DNA from: Limnohabitans sp.
Lineage (GTDB): Bacteria > Pseudomonadota > Gammaproteobacteria > Burkholderiales > Burkholderiaceae_C
Direction: 5' to 3'
DNA length: 64,000 nucleotides
NCBI RefSeq assembly: GCF_023910625.1
Contig: NZ_JAAVVW010000003.1
Coordinates: 434,001 to 498,000, forward strand
Shown piece by piece: positions 62,864-64,000 of this stretch. The position numbers were made by a program, and so were the translations under genes. Each line of letters starts with the position of its first letter. Position 1 is the stretch's first letter. The notes under the pieces were generated by a model, which ran no database searches, had not been told where the DNA came from, and saw only the letters and a program-made list of their open reading frames with translations.

Positions 62864-64000
62864 CTAGAAGCGATAGTTCCCCTGCACCCACAAACGGGGC
62901 GACTTGTCCCGGTCAGAGGTTGGTGCTGCGCTGCTGCCGCGCCAGGCCAGGGTGGCGCTCACGCTGAAAGCGTCAAACACCGCTGTCAGCCCAACGCCAT
63001 AGCCTGAAAGTCGGCGTTGGTTATTGCCCGCAATAAAAGACTGGCGGTTGATGTCCACACCACCCGCGTCGTAAAACAGCGACCCCTGCCAGGCAGACAT
63101 CAAGGCGTAGCGCAGTTCCAGGCTGGCTTGCCAGCCTTGGTCGCCCGCCGCCTCGCCCAGCGGGTAAGCGCGTATGCCATTGATCCCGCCCAAGACAAAT
63201 TTTTCTGACGAGTCCAGGTTCTTGCTGGCGCCCTGGGCCGACACGGAGCCATACACACTGAAATCAGGCGCAAGTCGCTGCTTGCGTGCAATATTGGCAG
63301 ACCATTTGACAAAGCCTCCCGCCGTGCGGGCTGACAAACCGTCTGCAGCCAACGCCGCCGGGCTGTCAATTGACAAACGACCCAGCGTTGGGTTGATGCG
63401 CCATGTCGTCAGCCCGCCGCCGCCCCAGGCGTCTTGTCGCTCACCCGACAGATCTAGCACCAACGCGTTGGCGCTCTTTCTGACAGACGAAGCGATGGCA
63501 TCGATGTTGTCGCGGATCTGGCGTTTTTCTAAACTACCGCCCACGCGCACGCTTGCGTCGGTGGCCAGTAGCAGCGGGTAGGTTGCATAAACAGCTGCGG
63601 TACTGGCTCTGCCGCTAGCCTGAAGCGATGCAAACTCTTGCGCCAGCTTGTAGCTTGCGGTGCTGGCAAACACCCCCAAGCGCAACCCGTCACTGCCCAC
63701 CGCCGCGTCCCAAGCCGCGCGGCCAAGCAGCAGGCCCTCGTTGCTGGTGGTGGCGCGAAGGCTCAGGCGATCCGCCAAACCAAAGCGGTTGTTCAGCGCC
63801 AATTGGCCCGACAAACGGGTTGCGCCCGTAAAGCGGTTACCCACATTGTCCAGGCTCACGCCGCCTTCTACCGCCTTGCCGGGTGCCACCGTGATCAGCA
63901 AGTCCGAGCTGCCCAAAATGTCGCCGGGCCTTAACTGGCCGTCCACCTTGCCCGCGCCGGGTAGCTGGCCAAGCAGCAGCAGTGCGCGGTTGGTGGCCTC
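62864..64000 (-). CDS. ShlB/FhaC/HecB-type outer-membrane transporter (TpsB), 5'-partial
   Basis: The C-terminal 378 or so residues of a two-partner-secretion transporter. Codons remain open to the right edge and read EATNRALLLLGQLPG, so the gene continues past the window. The visible part starts at the end of the POTRA region, followed by the beta-barrel with RFTGATRLSGQLAL, the loop-6 motif GGINGIRAYPLGEAAGDQG (cf. VRGY/F) and a terminal WVQGNYRF strand. Its exported TpsA partner is not in the window. Confidence 0.88.
   Translation of the reverse strand, partial: EATNRALLLLGQLPGAGKVDGQLRPGDILGSSDLLITVAPGKAVEGGVSLDNVGNRFTGATRLSGQLALNNRFGLADRLSLRATTSNEGLLLGRAAWDAAVGSDGLRLGVFASTASYKLAQEFASLQASGRASTAAVYATYPLLLATDASVRVGGSLEKRQIRDNIDAIASSVRKSANALVLDLSGERQDAWGGGGLTTWRINPTLGRLSIDSPAALAADGLSARTAGGFVKWSANIARKQRLAPDFSVYGSVSAQGASKNLDSSEKFVLGGINGIRAYPLGEAAGDQGWQASLELRYALMSAWQGSLFYDAGGVDINRQSFIAGNNQRRLSGYGVGLTAVFDAFSVSATLAWRGSSAAPTSDRDKSPRLWVQGNYRF

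Overview
The window is a chromosomal segment of a beta-proteobacterium, most likely Burkholderiales/Comamonadaceae. This is inferred from GC-rich, tightly packed genes, from the syntenies serB-mfd-ispD-ispF and folD / response regulator-kinase / aceE-aceF-lpdA, and from an E3 subunit with its own lipoyl domain. No species can be named from the sequence alone.

Region by region. (1) 1-9569: a co-directional cobalamin cluster. It holds a BtuFCD-type importer (BtuF possibly cut by the left edge), CobO, a DUF1636 protein, CbiB, threonine-phosphate decarboxylase, CobQ, CobT, CobS and an alpha-ribazole phosphatase. Together these cover corrinoid uptake, adenosylation and the late steps to adenosylcobalamin; no CobU/CobP kinase is present in the window. 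(2) 9712-13929, minus strand: four overlapping genes, DUF3348 - MotA/TolQ-like DUF802 - MotB/OmpA-like - DUF2894. This is a predicted proton-driven envelope complex whose make-up resembles a type III Zorya anti-phage system. (3) 14.1-17.9 kb: nth, an aminotransferase, an alpha/beta hydrolase, a small DUF3820 protein and serB. (4) 17.9-20.0 kb: a toxin-antitoxin cluster between serB and mfd, with PrlF-YhaV, AbrB plus a broken VapC, and a HigB/HigA-like pair. (5) 20.1-32.9 kb: mfd, ispDF, a 3-hydroxybutyrate dehydrogenase, a hydrolase, relA, tRNA-Val(GAC), a TPR protein, prlC and folD. (6) 33.0-42.7 kb: a PAS sensor kinase and FixJ-like regulator divergent from the pyruvate dehydrogenase genes aceE, aceF and lpdA.

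(7) 42.7-62.7 kb is accessory DNA stacked behind lpdA. The last part of lpdA (C-terminal codons, stop and a terminator) recurs at about 43.5, 46.8 and 61.5 kb, with a collapsed remnant at 49.3 kb. These copies divide the accessory DNA into blocks: a HigBA-like module; a GbsR/MarR regulator with cydAB; an unknown membrane-protein gene split by an IS3-family element with a 3-bp target duplication; and a type I restriction-modification locus (hsdM, small ORF, hsdS, AAA ATPase, hsdR) followed by gene relics and nested IS256/IS481 elements. Most differences between the last tail copy and resident lpdA are synonymous, so the tails look like pieces of once-functional lpdA alleles carried in with the cargo, and lpdA looks like a repeated landing site. 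A RES/Xre toxin-antitoxin pair follows the last copy. (8) 62.9-64.0 kb: a TpsB/FhaC-type outer-membrane transporter runs off the right edge.

The main points for follow-up are the lpdA-tail hotspot, the Zorya-like operon, and the ATPase gene with a five-copy 8-bp motif inside the type I restriction locus.
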